Assembly: GCA_036244855.1 (NCBI GenBank)
Contig: BQKZ01000439.1
Span: 1-64,000, forward strand
DNA: 64,000 bases
Direction: 5' to 3'
From: Temnopleurus reevesii
Lineage: Eukaryota > Echinodermata > Echinoidea > Temnopleuroida > Temnopleuridae
Shown piece by piece: positions 24,001 through 28,595 of the stretch. Positions within the stretch are counted from its first letter, which is position 1; each line of letters starts with the position of its first letter. The translations under genes and the position numbers were made by a program. The notes beneath the pieces are model-generated. The model ran no database searches. It was not told the origin of the DNA and saw nothing but the letters and a program-made list of their open reading frames with translations.

Positions 24001-26318
24001 AATACAAAGCTCTTGTGAAAAAAGGAATGTAAGTACTGGTATTTTTTTCCATCATAGAGGAAACCTTCAATTACAAAAATACAGTGAAACTTGTTATAAA
24101 GAGGTCGGATATAGCGAGATACCTGTTATAACAAGGTGATTTTGCTCTTTATAGTTCTTTGTGTTTATTACCCTGATATAGTCAGGAACCTGATATAATA
24201 AGATAATTTTCATGGTCCCAAGGACCTTGTTATAAAAAGGTTTCATGGAATTTAACAAATTGAAAATCAAAATACATTTACAGCCTAAATCAATGTGATT
24301 ATTTGGAACAAATCATATATATATGTTATTTCTTATATGAGTTGAACTCACTTATATGCTCCTATATAAGTAGAATTACCTATGATTAAAATTTTTTGTT
24401 TTTATAATGATCAACTAAGGAAAAAGGCAATGATCTGTGTTGTATTGAAGAAATCTTTCAATCACTTTTCTTAAATCTCTTTGCATCTTTTTTTTTTTTT
24501 TTTTACATTCCAATCTTTCCCCCTTCCTTTTCCTCATTCTCCCTTCTATCTCTCCTAATTCTCCCTTCTATCACTCATGGACACCGAGACTGAACCAATA
24601 TCTTGACAAAGGACACCTTCTCAAGCACAGTACTAAATGAAAATTTCAGAATTTCATTTTTTGTGTATATACATTTTACTTCTCTTTTGTCCAATCTTGG
24701 ACACAACTATGATTCAATGGCCAAATTTGAATATTAAAAAAGCATTAGTTCAGAAAAAATAGCATGTGCTCAAAATGTGTGTAAGATACCTATGTCATGA
24801 TTAACATACCATACAATTAACATTTGAAAATCTTTACCGAAACTTTATTTGGGTTTTTAAAGACATTATTCAACATTATTTTCGTTTAAGAAGTTATCAA
24901 CTGCCAGATTTTAAATGCTACCTATACGATTCATGGTGTCCATAAGCTGTGAAAATGATATGCTTGAAAATCAATGCTTAGTGCTTAAAATATCGCCTAC
25001 ATAGGCACACTGGGTGACTTCAAGTACGGTGTGGAACGCTGGTGTTGGTGTTGCAGCAACACCAACACCAGCGTCAACACCAAACCTGATGTCTGTCGGT
25101 GTTGGGGTTGACCTCGCAAGATTCTGACGTATTTCCGGTCGCTCGTGTTGGTTGCTTGTGTTGAATGTCGTCTGCTGAACCGAGGATCACGGTCGGTGTT
25201 GACGATTCACGTGCAATTTTCCCATCTCTCAACACCAACCCCTAGGGATCGGGAAAATTGCGACTTCAAGTTCGGTGTTGGTGTTGGTGTTGAAATCATG
25301 CATTCNCATGGACACCGAGACTGAACCAATATCTTGACAAAGGACACCTTCTCAAGCACAGTACTAAATGAAAATTTCAGAATTTCATTTTTTGTGTATA
25401 TACATTTTACTTCTCTTTTGTCCAATCTTGGACACAACTATGATTCAATGGCCAAATTTGAATATTAAAAAAGCATTAGTTCAGAAAAAATAGCATGTGC
25501 TCAAAATGTGTGTAAGATACCTATGTCATGATTAACATACCATACAATTAACATTTGAAAATCTTTACCGAAACTTTATTTGGGTTTTTAAAGACATTAT
25601 TCAACATTATTTTCGTTTAAGAAGTTATCAACTGCCAGATTTTAAATGCTACCTATACGATTCATGGTGTCCATAAGCTGTGAAAATGTTATGCTTGAAA
25701 ATCAATGCTTAGTGCTTAAAATATCACCTACATAGGCACACTGTGCTGTAACAAACTGATAGTGAATACTTTATTAAATTTTCATGTATCTCTTGATAGT
25801 GCCTGTATAATTTCCTTCTTTTTTTGCATTCTGTGTTGTTTTTCAGCACTCTGATTGTAATAACATATGTCACACATCTTGATTTGAGAATTTTTGAAAC
25901 TAACCTCATTATGACGAGGTCATTGGGACCAGAGAAATTACCTCTTTATATTGAAACCTTGTTATATCAGGGCCAAAATACAACAAGATACCAAGAGATG
26001 GGACCAGGAAAATTACCTTGTTATAACGAGGGCTTGTTATATCAGTGCTCTTTGTGACGAGGTTGGACTGTACCATGGTCTCGAAATGTGTGTAAGATAC
26101 CTAAGTCCTAATAAACATACCATGTAATTATCATTTTAAAATCTTTACCAAAACTTTATTTTGGTATTAATCTCCTCTCATCCCTCAGGTCCAGAGTCAA
26201 CCAAGGCGACACCAAGGGTGCCTTGCGATCTTTCCTTCAGGCTCTTTACATTGACGGAAGCAATCAAAAACTCCAGCTCGTGGCGCTCAAACTCAAGAAA
26301 AAGCTCGAGAATCAGTGA
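1..26318 (+). CDS. ERCC6L: ERCC6L/PICH-like SNF2 translocase, 3' part of gene (span of 8 coding exons)
   Basis: Gene span; the coding exons are listed separately. ERCC6L (PICH) is a SNF2-family DNA translocase that binds ultrafine anaphase bridges and centromeric DNA in mitosis. Eight exons (1-82, 15770-15918, 16957-17063, 18293-18506, 19430-21139, 21552-21617, 23152-24028, 26189-26318) join with matching phases (2,1,0,1,1,1,2) into 1110 codons plus a stop, with no frame break. The visible product starts just after the helicase C-terminal domain (EEKIYRRQIFK), runs through the conserved block TQRKTDVNLDAHIAFL and GISDHDLMFS, then a long acidic Ser-rich region with RRIISDDDEDD, and ends in a TPR-like helix pair (KYKALVKKG ... 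LKLKKKLENQ). The N-terminal TPR and the ATPase core lie left of the window. The tail appears longer than I recall for vertebrates, because of acidic expansion. Identity is from family knowledge, not a search. Confidence 0.9.
204..273 (+). pseudogene. Decayed tandem copy of ERCC6L exon a
   Basis: An open stretch reads IYRRQIFEQSVITQM and then SSQNPYM, clearly homologous to the exon at 1-82. It is followed by a related C/T-rich intron start. The canonical donor is damaged (ACAG|gttagt in the true exon, ACATgttacc here). It sits about 200 bp downstream inside intron 1. It is probably not spliced; a nearby alternative GT (ccg|gtagtc) cannot be excluded. Confidence 0.7.
1000..1297 (-). mobile_element. 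tRNA-derived SINE, full length
   Basis: On the minus strand the element starts with a tRNA-like head: a box-A-like segment (gtagtgtagtgga) and a box B (GGTTCGAATCC, near 1226-1238), followed by a body and an (ATT)n tail (1000-1016 on the plus strand). Four other copies or fragments in the window share the body and head (2310-2440, 3958-4030, 10788-11034, 61265-61608). This resembles sea urchin tRNA-type SINEs from memory; the family name was not checked. Confidence 0.85.
1480..2150. repeat. Tandem repeat of about 157 bp, 4-5 copies
   Basis: The phrase CTTGCCCGATTTTCATCAAA recurs, with small changes, at about 1484, 1640, 1798, 1952 and 2116. Each unit ends in a GAGGTCAAAGGTCATC segment. Periods are about 154-164 bp and units are diverged, so this is an old minisatellite in ERCC6L intron 1. 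The GAGGTCAAAGGTCA core happens to resemble a DR1-type nuclear receptor half-site pair; no function is implied. Confidence 0.9.
2310..2440 (-). mobile_element. tRNA-derived SINE fragment
   Basis: It shares the body (GGTTGAGTGTAGCACAGTGT) and head (box B as ggattcgaacc on the plus strand) with the full-length SINE at 1000-1297. The tail half is missing or unrecognisable. Confidence 0.75.
2663..3232. mobile_element. TTAA-flanked MITE with long inverted arms
   Basis: Starts TTAAAGGGGAACTACACTCA and ends with the inverse (TGAGTGTAATTCCCCTTTAA). The inverted arms extend over about 120 bp and include a mirrored ATCGGATAAT segment. The TTAA target and length (570 bp) indicate a non-autonomous DNA transposon (piggyBac- or Kolobok-type target). 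No transposase coding is seen. Confidence 0.85.
3501..3862. repeat. Direct tandem duplication of about 181 bp
   Basis: Two near-identical units begin AAGAGCAGGAGTTAGTCGGT at 3501 and 3682. They share the CATCCCGGTTTATTGGATTC and CATGCAAGCATACAATG segments. The second unit runs toward a SINE head remnant at 3958-4030, so the pair probably duplicated part of an older SINE insertion. Confidence 0.85.
3958..4030 (-). mobile_element. SINE tRNA-head remnant
   Basis: The segment GGTTGAAAGGCGAGAGTCAG followed by CACTACACCAC matches the tRNA-derived head of the SINE at 1000-1297. A poly-G run (3953-3966) has replaced the box B flank. Confidence 0.65.
4440..6153 (-). repeat. Satellite-like array derived from the TIMP-like terminal exon and its 3' flank
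   Basis: Units carry the phrase AACACGCCACAAATAATGGC at about 4541, 5306, 5516, 5725, 5932 and 6141 (period 207-210 bp once the inserted MITE at 4718-5268 is subtracted). Read on the minus strand, each unit resembles the end of the TIMP-like terminal exon: the exon segment around codons for EVLTNVEL (TGTAGAAGTTCTAACTAATG) has counterparts such as TGTAGAGGTTTCGACCAATG. The shared 3' flank TTAGGGCCATTAT then TGTGGCGTGTTTGACC follows the stop codon directly. The sixth unit is therefore the functional exon end plus its 3' untranslated sequence. The other units have lost coding capacity. Confidence 0.75.
4718..5268. mobile_element. TTAA-flanked MITE inserted in the array
   Basis: It has inverted ends (AAGAAGAGTCTACCCAAAA at left, the inverse of GGTAGAATTTTCTTTTAA at right) and interior inverted segments around the ATCGGACAACCAAT phrase. 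A neighbouring array unit near 6095-6112 reads ATTATACTTTAAAAAGTCAA without the insert, giving a paralogous empty site and confirming TTAA as the duplicated target. Related copies are at 29704-30233 and 39386-39922. Confidence 0.85.
6154..6362 (-). CDS. TIMP-like terminal exon
   Basis: The acceptor reads atccttag|GT (minus strand). The exon encodes GSGDCCKGKKLCSKKKKAKQ, then LRINICGSIYYSIKHNISD and a Cys pair (PHCEC), ending NVELAEE and TAA at 6156-6154. A Lys-rich Cys-containing loop sits where TIMPs have a short linker before the C-x-F strand. The stop codon directly adjoins the 209-bp array at 4440-6153, which is built from copies of this exon end. Confidence 0.75.
6154..7433 (-). CDS. TIMP/NTR-domain secreted protein, last two exons (span)
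   Basis: Gene span on the minus strand, nested antisense in ERCC6L intron 1. Two exons (7433-7218 and 6362-6154) join in phase 1 into about 140 residues and a stop. The product has the netrin-like/TIMP N-domain pattern: FIGKVTGK, YTFDVKVVFPC, then SAACGVDFLQIGQTYLIADG and LRINICGSIYYSI. The last two correspond to the family C-G ... YLIAG ... C-x-F block. TIMPs inhibit metalloproteinases extracellularly through an N-terminal Cys-x-Cys wedge. That wedge, the signal peptide and the upstream exons are not visible, so inhibitor activity cannot be judged. Alternatives are another NTR-module protein. Sea urchins are known to have an expanded TIMP family. Confidence 0.75.
6455..6565 (-). pseudogene. 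Candidate second TIMP-like terminal exon (orphan)
   Basis: Minus-strand frame reads KDSNGNVYFSNFF and then VRFCTVVPANNF ... LSTLFRR followed by TAA (6457-6455). This resembles the family segment at the end of the TIMP N-domain (C-x-x-V-x-P ... LS ... RR). A T-rich tract and an AAG acceptor precede it, but the phase does not fit the donor at 7218. It may be an alternative or relic last exon from a duplicated gene. Homology is by eye and weak. Confidence 0.35.
6918..7108. mobile_element. TWA-target MITE, family H copy 1
   Basis: Left end GGTGTTGTTCAAAAGTTGCA and right end as its rough inverse (GTTCAACAGCAACCCC, then TTA). The conserved middle CATGAAACAATGATTTTGAT is present. Nine copies of this family occur in the window. 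Confidence 0.8.
7218..7433 (-). CDS. TIMP-like penultimate exon (NTR core)
   Basis: The acceptor reads ctctcaacag|CG at 7435/7434, giving AFIGKVTGK at the start if the preceding base is G. The donor is GACG|gtaagta at 7217. 216 nt encode 71 whole codons with six Cys, including FPCTCHNPC and SAACGV. The exon ends in phase 1 and joins the exon at 6362 as LIADG-SGDCC. The segment matches the beta-barrel core of TIMP/NTR domains. Upstream exons with the signal peptide and Cys-x-Cys start were not found. Confidence 0.8.
7480..7655. mobile_element. TWA-target MITE, family H copy 2
   Basis: Clean TTA duplication on both sides (TTA|GGGGATGTTGTTC ... GAACAACACCCCC|TTA). A three-base TWA target with G-rich termini is typical of PIF/Harbinger-derived MITEs. 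Confidence 0.88.
7929..8055. mobile_element. Small inverted-repeat element in duplication unit 1
   Basis: Ends GGCCTGTAACATAAAGAG and the inverse (CTTTTGTGTTACAGGCC), bordered by CCTGG on both sides. The other duplication unit has a different element at exactly this point (9289-9449), which fixes the ancestral sequence as CCTGGTCGGACC. Confidence 0.8.
8335..8472. mobile_element. Fold-back element, family F copy 1
   Basis: An almost perfect hairpin: AAAGCCCCAGTCACATAGGA at left, with the inverse TCCTATGTGACCGGGGCTTT at right. The arms include GAAGCAACACGATTCACCCC. Related copies are at 10250-10597, 29090-29200 and 29573-29703. Confidence 0.88.
8473..8663 (-). mobile_element. Non-LTR retrotransposon 3' fragment (LINE ORF2 C-terminus)
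   Basis: Minus-strand frame reads GRRRGRQKKHWENIIRDWTG, then AEDRKKWRAVVRRSSAAPL. This is the G-R-x-x-x-x-W-x-x-x-I-x-x-W-T-G / W-R-x-x-V-R-R-S-S end seen in many animal LINE reverse transcriptase ORFs. Only about 60 residues remain. It is duplicated at 10590-10758. Confidence 0.7.
8710..8863. mobile_element. Fold-back element
   Basis: The arms mirror each other: GACACAACATTTATGGCCCT at left and AGGGCCATAAATGTTGTGTC at right, with outer arms AATACAATATGGACT and AGTCCATATTGTTATT. It is followed by a single N (8866) and a short GA microsatellite. Confidence 0.8.
9289..9449. mobile_element. Inverted-repeat element in duplication unit 2
   Basis: Inner arms CACCAAGATAAGAAAGACTT and AAGTCTTTCTTATCTTGGTG, flanked by CCTGG on both sides. 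A relative with similar ends (GGCGGTGTTTCAC / GTGAAACACCGCC) lies at 45778-45934. Confidence 0.8.
9548..9723. mobile_element. TWA-target MITE, family H copy 3 (empty site known)
   Basis: TAA|GGGGATGTTGCTC ... GAGCAACACCCCA|TAA. The matching place in duplication unit 1 (near 8138) reads CTGCTAAGTTTGATAATTC with one TAA and no insert, so the insertion postdates the segmental duplication. Confidence 0.9.
10250..10597. mobile_element. Fold-back element, family F copy 2, with nested insert
   Basis: Outer ends CTAAAGTCCCAGTCACATTA and CGGGGCTTTA match copy 1 (8335-8472). About 200 bp near 10263-10465 are absent from copy 1 and are bounded by TAGTCCAGACTCTGG and CAGTGGACTA-like inverted ends, which suggests an element inserted in an element. 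Confidence 0.7.
10590..10758 (-). mobile_element. LINE 3' fragment, duplicated copy
   Basis: Same LINE C-terminal segment as 8473-8663, carried along in the segmental duplication and slightly shorter. Confidence 0.65.
10788..11034 (-). mobile_element. tRNA-derived SINE
   Basis: Contains the body phrase AATTTATATAGCGCAC, the GTTGAGTGCAGCACAATGTG segment, and the box B region (ggattcgaacc). The first part of the tRNA head is truncated at CTCTAGTG. Confidence 0.85.
11148..11475. repeat. Direct repeats bracketing a tRNA-like SINE candidate
   Basis: The phrase TTATGGGAAATAGATAGCAC occurs at about 11148 and 11427 with similar downstream sequence. Between them, 11229-11345 contains GTGGGTTCGAAGCCTGG (box-B-like) and CTTTCGGATGGAGACGTTAA, a phrase I associate with a different tRNA-type SINE. 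The duplication is seen directly; the SINE call is tentative. Confidence 0.5.
11708..12112. mobile_element. Large fold-back element of about 400 bp
   Basis: Nearly the whole segment is self-complementary. The outer ends are TATGGGCAATCACAC and GTGGAATTGCCCATA. Mid arms include ATATGGCGCAGAGGTTCTAA with ACCTCTGCGCCATAT, and GGAGACCAGCGAGGTATT with ATACATCGCTGGTCTAC. The centre is GTAACGGAATTAC / GTAATTCCGTTAC. Confidence 0.88.
12113..13825. other. ERCC6L intron 1, unannotated AT-rich stretch
   Basis: No coding or clear element was recognised. A single N lies at 12917. The end (13726-13820) is duplicated at 14610-14703. Confidence 0.6.
13726..15540. repeat. Intronic duplications
   Basis: GATGTCATAAAATGCAGCTG starts a stretch of about 95 bp at 13726 that recurs at 14610. 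The phrase TTGCTATGTCAGCAAGCCTC at 14233 recurs at 15425 with flanks, so a segment of roughly 0.9-1.2 kb was duplicated and then diverged. Related pieces occur near 48965-49200. Confidence 0.75.
13826..13988. mobile_element. TWA-target MITE, family H copy 4
   Basis: TAA|GGGGTGTTGTTC ... GAACAACACACCC|TAA, with the family middle segment GATTTTGATTGGCACGTTCC. Confidence 0.88.
15770..15918 (+). CDS. ERCC6L: ERCC6L exon b
   Basis: The acceptor is ttttttcag|G and the donor ACAG|gtaagg. It encodes YFTGQQLKELFVLDDPKV, then SETQMQLEAMHSTQRKTD and NLDAHIAFLYST, the block just after the helicase domain in vertebrate ERCC6L (from memory). Entry phase 2, exit phase 1. Four decayed copies of its second half follow at 16015-16714. 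Confidence 0.9.
16015..16113 (+). pseudogene. Tandem partial copy 1 of ERCC6L exon b
   Basis: 99 bp open in the matching frame (YSETHIQLEAMHSTQRKTDV in sense, then DLDARMTFLYST) ending at an intact donor ACAG|gtaaga. If read from the AG at 16013-16014 it is a phase 1-1 unit that would insert 33 residues. No pyrimidine tract precedes that AG (AAGAAAGATCTAGGAGTAG), so splicing is doubtful. Confidence 0.8.
16215..16313 (+). pseudogene. Tandem partial copy 2 of ERCC6L exon b
   Basis: 99 bp, open, with donor ACAG|gtaaga. It encodes SETQMQLEAMHSMQRQTD and LDAHIAFLYST, the closest to the true exon. It has the same weak AG at its left edge. Confidence 0.8.
16429..16508 (+). pseudogene. Tandem partial copy 3 of ERCC6L exon b, 19-bp deletion
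   Basis: The copy is 80 bp because the segment encoding AHIAFL is deleted (19 bp), which shifts the frame relative to the donor CTACAG|gtaaga. It is non-functional as an exon of this frame. Confidence 0.8.
16615..16714 (+). pseudogene. Tandem partial copy 4 of ERCC6L exon b, frameshifted
   Basis: 100 bp with a one-base insertion in the QRKTD segment (AGGACAGACTGATG), giving an in-frame TGA. The donor ACAG|gtaaaa is kept. Confidence 0.8.
16957..17063 (+). CDS. ERCC6L: ERCC6L exon c
   Basis: The acceptor is cctgtttccag|GT and the donor AGG|gtacgt. It encodes IFGISDHDLMFSQEAHHEE and then EEEGNQYVQQR. GISDHDLM is a signature of ERCC6L. Enters in phase 1 and leaves in phase 0. A polypyrimidine tract follows at once, and two decayed copies lie at 17765-17867 and 17968-18032. 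Confidence 0.9.
17078..17365. repeat. CT-rich simple sequence (TTC/TCC/TCT)
   Basis: Almost pure pyrimidine on the plus strand for nearly 290 bp. Shorter versions follow each decayed exon c copy (17890-17965, 18035-18150), so the tract is part of the duplicated unit. Confidence 0.9.
17366..17763. mobile_element. TTAA-flanked inverted-repeat element
   Basis: TIRs of about 40 bp: AGTCAGTCCGTCATGATCGA at left and the inverse TCGATCGTGACGGACTGACT at right. Both ends are bordered by TTAA. The interior is GC-richer and has no transposase. It sits at the edge of exon c copy 2. Confidence 0.9.
17765..17867 (+). pseudogene. Decayed copy 2 of ERCC6L exon c
   Basis: Reads LSDHDLMFSQKAHHEEPN and then LGNQYVQQR, with the donor changed from AGG|gtacgt to AGG|gttaca. 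The left edge is cut by the MITE at 17366-17763. The nearest AG (CCTCAG|CGACC) would enter in the wrong frame after exon b. Confidence 0.8.
17968..18032 (+). pseudogene. Decayed copy 3 of ERCC6L exon c
   Basis: TTTTCTCAAGAGGCTCACCA and then TTTGAGGAAGAAGGAAATCA match the exon middle. There is an in-frame TAA, and the end of the exon and its donor are gone. Confidence 0.75.
18293..18506 (+). CDS. ERCC6L: ERCC6L exon d
   Basis: The acceptor is tgccttcag|G and the donor CCAG|gtatgt. It encodes VQRAQELVAQESDLTRKL, then KRYSMNVNRERLQSEWAE and PPLQHIPKHYKP. VQ(R/K)AQ-L at the start matches vertebrate ERCC6L. Entry phase 0, exit phase 1. Confidence 0.9.
18555..18733. mobile_element. TWA-target MITE, family H copy 5 (diverged)
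   Basis: CAAGTTGCAGTTGATCGGCA and the AATCAAAACCATTTTTCATA middle match the family. The ends are worn (GTTACAACAAAGTTGC ... GCAACACTCCC). Confidence 0.7.
19197..19376. mobile_element. TA-flanked MITE, family P-like
   Basis: Ends TACAGTGGAAACTCATTTTA and the inverse CAAGTTTCCACTGTA. About 180 bp, in the intron before the large exon. TA target and CAGT termini fit a Tc1/mariner (Tigger/pogo) relative. Confidence 0.8.
19430..21139 (+). CDS. ERCC6L: ERCC6L large acidic exon e
   Basis: 1710 nt, acceptor tcccttcag|AG, donor CAAG|gtaaat. Visible residues 184-754: EDRPPPRAVTKAMQDLDRTM, then acidic stretches, three SRPGS motifs, two related motifs (EVSVASFCCQ and DVSMASFSVQT), and near the end RHVRRIISDDDEDDGDE, which resembles the RRIVSD element of vertebrate ERCC6L. 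The rest looks disordered, rich in Ser, Asp and Glu, as expected for the mitotically phosphorylated linker of PICH. There are no membrane segments. The start and end of the exon are fixed by phase-1 joins on both sides. Confidence 0.9.
21552..21617 (+). CDS. ERCC6L: ERCC6L micro-exon f
   Basis: A 66-nt exon, too short to stand out as an ORF. The acceptor is tgctttgcag|AT and the donor GCTG|gtaagg. It encodes SMDDFIVGDSDEEQSFDEPS in phase 1-1. The acidic composition fits both neighbours and the frame is kept on both sides. Confidence 0.85.
21738..21916. mobile_element. TA-flanked MITE, family P copy 1
   Basis: TACAGTCTAACTTCGTTATA at left and the inverse CAAGGTTTGACTGTA at right, with inner GTCGTTGGGACCAG. 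About 180 bp. Copies 2 and 3 are at 25899-26072 and 26958-27138. Confidence 0.85.
22409..23083. mobile_element. TTAA-flanked element of 675 bp with a coding relic
   Basis: TTAAAGGGGAACTTTTATGA at left and TCATAAAAGTTCCCCTTTAA at right. Inside, near 22728, the plus strand reads MADSSEVEEN, a TAG, then SPDSDFEEDIEQEGEILGAQ, followed by SYMFKYVV. This looks like a captured or ancestral coding fragment; I do not identify it. It sits in the intron before exon g. Confidence 0.75.
23152..24028 (+). CDS. ERCC6L: ERCC6L acidic exon g with 35-residue repeats
   Basis: 877 nt, acceptor ctgtttag|AC, donor GGAAT|gtaagt (phase 2). It is extremely Glu/Asp-rich, including a run of more than 20 Glu with few breaks near 23217-23280. 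A 105-bp unit (DSDDHIQEDNNFHDDEDREE plus a QQLEEEEEHIP part) is repeated at 23568 and 23673, with a partial third copy at 23778. It ends REKYKALVKKG, the start of the C-terminal TPR-like helix pair, which the last exon completes. GKRSKKRLIVSDDEEND-like text near 23300 echoes the RRIISD motif of exon e. Confidence 0.9.
24080..24247. mobile_element. TA-flanked MITE, P-like, diverged
   Basis: TACAGTGAAACTTGTTATAA at left, and a worn inverse (TTGTTATAAAAAGGTTTCA) at right. Several internal TATAACAAGG/CTTGTTATA segments are present. Confidence 0.65.
24576..25012. repeat. 437-bp duplicated segment, copy 1
   Basis: Identical but for a few bases to 25307-25743, at a constant offset of 731 with no indel seen. 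It begins CATGGACACCGAGACTGAAC and ends CATAGGCACACTG. Confidence 0.9.
25013..25305. mobile_element. GTGTTG-rich inverted-repeat element, possibly truncated by a gap
   Basis: GACTTCAAGTACGGTGT near the left and GACTTCAAGTTCGGTGTTGG near 25262, with a hairpin GGTGTTGGTGTTG / CAACACCAACACC. The sequence stops at the single N (25306). It is absent after copy 2 of the duplicated segment, so it may be an insertion carried by one haplotype. Confidence 0.6.
25306..25306. other. Single N at duplicated junction
   Basis: The N directly precedes the second copy of the 437-bp segment. This points to an unresolved join between two contigs. Other single Ns are at 8866 and 12917. Confidence 0.8.
25307..25743. 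repeat. 437-bp duplicated segment, copy 2
   Basis: Partner of 24576-25012. It continues without the GTGTTG-rich element into normal intron sequence. Confidence 0.9.
25899..26072. mobile_element. TA-flanked MITE, family P copy 2
   Basis: ACTAACCTCATTATGACGAG at left (end worn) and GACGAGGTTGGACTGTA at right, with the shared GGGACCAG core. Confidence 0.8.
26189..26318 (+). CDS. ERCC6L: ERCC6L terminal exon h
   Basis: The acceptor is catccctcag|G, phase 2. It encodes SRVNQGDTKGALRSFLQALY, then IDGSNQKLQLVALKLKKKLE and NQ, and stops with TGA at 26316-26318. Joined to exon g it gives YKALVKKGMSRVNQGDTKGA, a TPR-like helix pair that matches the C-terminal end of vertebrate ERCC6L. Joining the exons in the other phases would break the frame, which supports the donor at 24029. 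Confidence 0.92.
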
Positions 26319-26341
26319 AGGTTTGTCTAGAAGCATGCATT

Positions 26342-26494
26342 AAGGCCCAGTCACACCAAACAAAGCAGAGCATCACGGCACGACATTTATGCTATCTACT
26401 CTGTGATTGGCCAATTATTTAGCATCCTTCTGGCAAAGGATATGCATAAATGCTGTGACGTGATGCCTTACCATGTCTGGTGCGCAGGGGCCTT
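26342..26494. mobile_element. Inverted-repeat element in the ERCC6L 3' region
   Basis: AAGGCCCAGTCACACCAAAC at left and the inverse GTCTGGTGCGCAGGGGCCTT at right, with inner arms ACGACATTTATGC / GCATAAATGCTGTG. It starts 24 bp after the ERCC6L stop codon, so it probably lies in the 3' UTR. Confidence 0.8.
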
Positions 26495-26957
26495 TACTCT
26501 CGTTCTTGCTAATATTTCACACGGCTAGAGGAGGAGTAGACGTCTTCACAATTTTTCCTTCCAACTGTTCATCTAAGAGTTTTGAATACTGAAAGCGTTC
26601 AACTACAGACTCCTCCAACTCAAGACAGAAGCTGGAGGTTCCTCTATGCCATCTGGTTCCAGATATACCCTTCTTACTGAAGCTGTAAGAGATAAATCTT
26701 GTGGGATGTATTAATTGTGTCTATAAATCTACAGAACTCTACATTGTGACATATTCATACCAACTTAGTCCTAAAGCAGTGTTCCATGCTGAGTTTGTAT
26801 GGCAAGTCACCCACGAGCTCTGGGAAATATCTAAAAAAATGATACTTCCCACAGTTTGCGATACTTTTCTAAATGCTCATCTTGTAGCTTGTACATGTTC
26901 AAAATGTTCTAGCTGGTAGTAGACTTCTCATACCAGTGCCTCCACAAAGCTGGAGGA

Positions 26958-27138
26958 TACAGTCTAACCTCGTTATAACAAGGTCGTTGGGACCAGAAAA
27001 ATTATCTCTTTATATTGAAACCTTGTTATATCAGGGCCAAAATATATCAAAATACAAAGATATAGGACCAGGAAAATTACATTGTTATACCAAGAGCTCA
27101 TTTTATCAGTGATCTTTATTAAAGGAGGTTTGACTGTA
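26958..27138. mobile_element. TA-flanked MITE, family P copy 3
   Basis: TACAGTCTAACCTCGTTATA at left and GGAGGTTTGACTGTA at right. Confidence 0.85.
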
Positions 27139-28243
27139 CTTGGAATGGGCTTGTAGCAAGGTCTTTATTAATCGTATTGGTCATAGTAATCTCGATGTTG
27201 TCTCGTTGAGTACTTGTGCGCAACGGGTTAAAAATTGACAATTTTTATGCGAGTTATTGTGAGTTAGAGCTCACACGCTCTCTTCTGCAGATCTTTATTC
27301 CGATTCACCATCATGGGAATGCTGGTTTAATCCAGTGACTCTTGAATTCTGTAATTCCCATAGACTTTGTGCAGGGACTACCCGGTTCCAGTGGTCAATG
27401 AGTTAATAAGGGTCTTACATGTACCACAATGAATGTTCGTAGCCAATTTTGATCATTGAATGATACAGTACTAAAATGGAGATGATGTTAACATCATCTC
27501 TGTGTGTGAAGAGTTTTGGAAACTCTACAATGGTTTAAAGTGTCATATTTTCATGTTCTCCTTCGTTTCATGAGGAATTTTTTACATCTGAATTCAGAAC
27601 TTAACAATGCCATATTATAAATTACACCATCTTGTAATTTAGGATTCCATGTGTAGCTGATCCGCCTACTCTTAATTAACATTTGTGAATAAATAGATAG
27701 ATAAAATAAAGCATAGCCTTTTATCCACCTAGAAATAATGAACATTGTGTTCAATTTAGTATATTATAGCACCTTGCTGGAATGCTCCCCAGGGAGTGTA
27801 AAATGTACATACGTGTAAGCTTGCACTGGATTCAATAAACTAGAAAAATAATAGCAATTTGTAATTGCAGGACCCGCTGAGAGAACAGTTCGTAAGAATT
27901 GAAGAAGCTGTCCTGGGTATATAAAACACATTACTATTATAAGTGGCAATAGTAGAAATTACTTCTTTGTTTAAACAAGAAAATATCCCTTTCGTCAATA
28001 AGAAATAGTTGCCAACTTGTGTGACTTTATTACTTGCCCTTCATTTTGTTAATCAGCAGACATAGAATTATATACTAGGGTATTTTCAAGATCTGAATAA
28101 AAATTGAAGTGTGGTGATGTTGATATGTACCCCATTTCATATACAGGTAACTCTGCCTAAGTCGAATCTCTTAGAACCATGAAAATATATTAGACTTAAC
28201 CCTAAAAAGACTGGGCTATTTTGGAAGTTAGGAATACTGGGGG
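27139..28243. other. Region downstream of ERCC6L
   Basis: No coding was recognised. An AATAAA cluster near 27690-27715 could be polyadenylation signals of ERCC6L, but nothing else supports it. The phrase CAGGGACTACCCGGTTCCAG and flanks near 27375 have a relative at 63860-63895, so part is repetitive. Confidence 0.4.
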
Positions 28244-28595
28244 NNNNNNNNNNNNNNNNNNNNNNNNNNNNNNNNNNNNNNNNNNNNNNNNNNNNNNNNN
28301 NNNNNNNNNNNNNNNNNNNNNNNNNNNNNNNNNNNNNNNNNNNNNNNNNNNNNNNNNNNNNNNNNNNNNNNNNNNNNNNNNNNNNNNNNNNNNNNNNNNN
28401 NNNNNNNNNNNNNNNNNNNNNNNNNNNNNNNNNNNNNNNNNNNNNNNNNNNNNNNNNNNNNNNNNNNNNNNNNNNNNNNNNNNNNNNNNNNNNNNNNNNN
28501 NNNNNNNNNNNNNNNNNNNNNNNNNNNNNNNNNNNNNNNNNNNNNNNNNNNNNNNNNNNNNNNNNNNNNNNNNNNNNNNNNNNNNNNNNNNNNNN
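28244..28595. other. Assembly gap (N run) flanked by poly-G
   Basis: 352 Ns bordered by G runs on both sides. The gap is inside an inverted-repeat element whose ends are at about 28142 (TACAGGTAACTCTGCCTAAG) and 28832 (GCAGAGTTGACTGTA). Confidence 0.95.

Noticed and set aside
23129..24070. Long Ser-rich and Ile/Phe-rich frames on the minus strand and other plus frames
   Set aside because: Shadows of the Glu/Asp-rich ERCC6L exon; low-complexity reverse complement.
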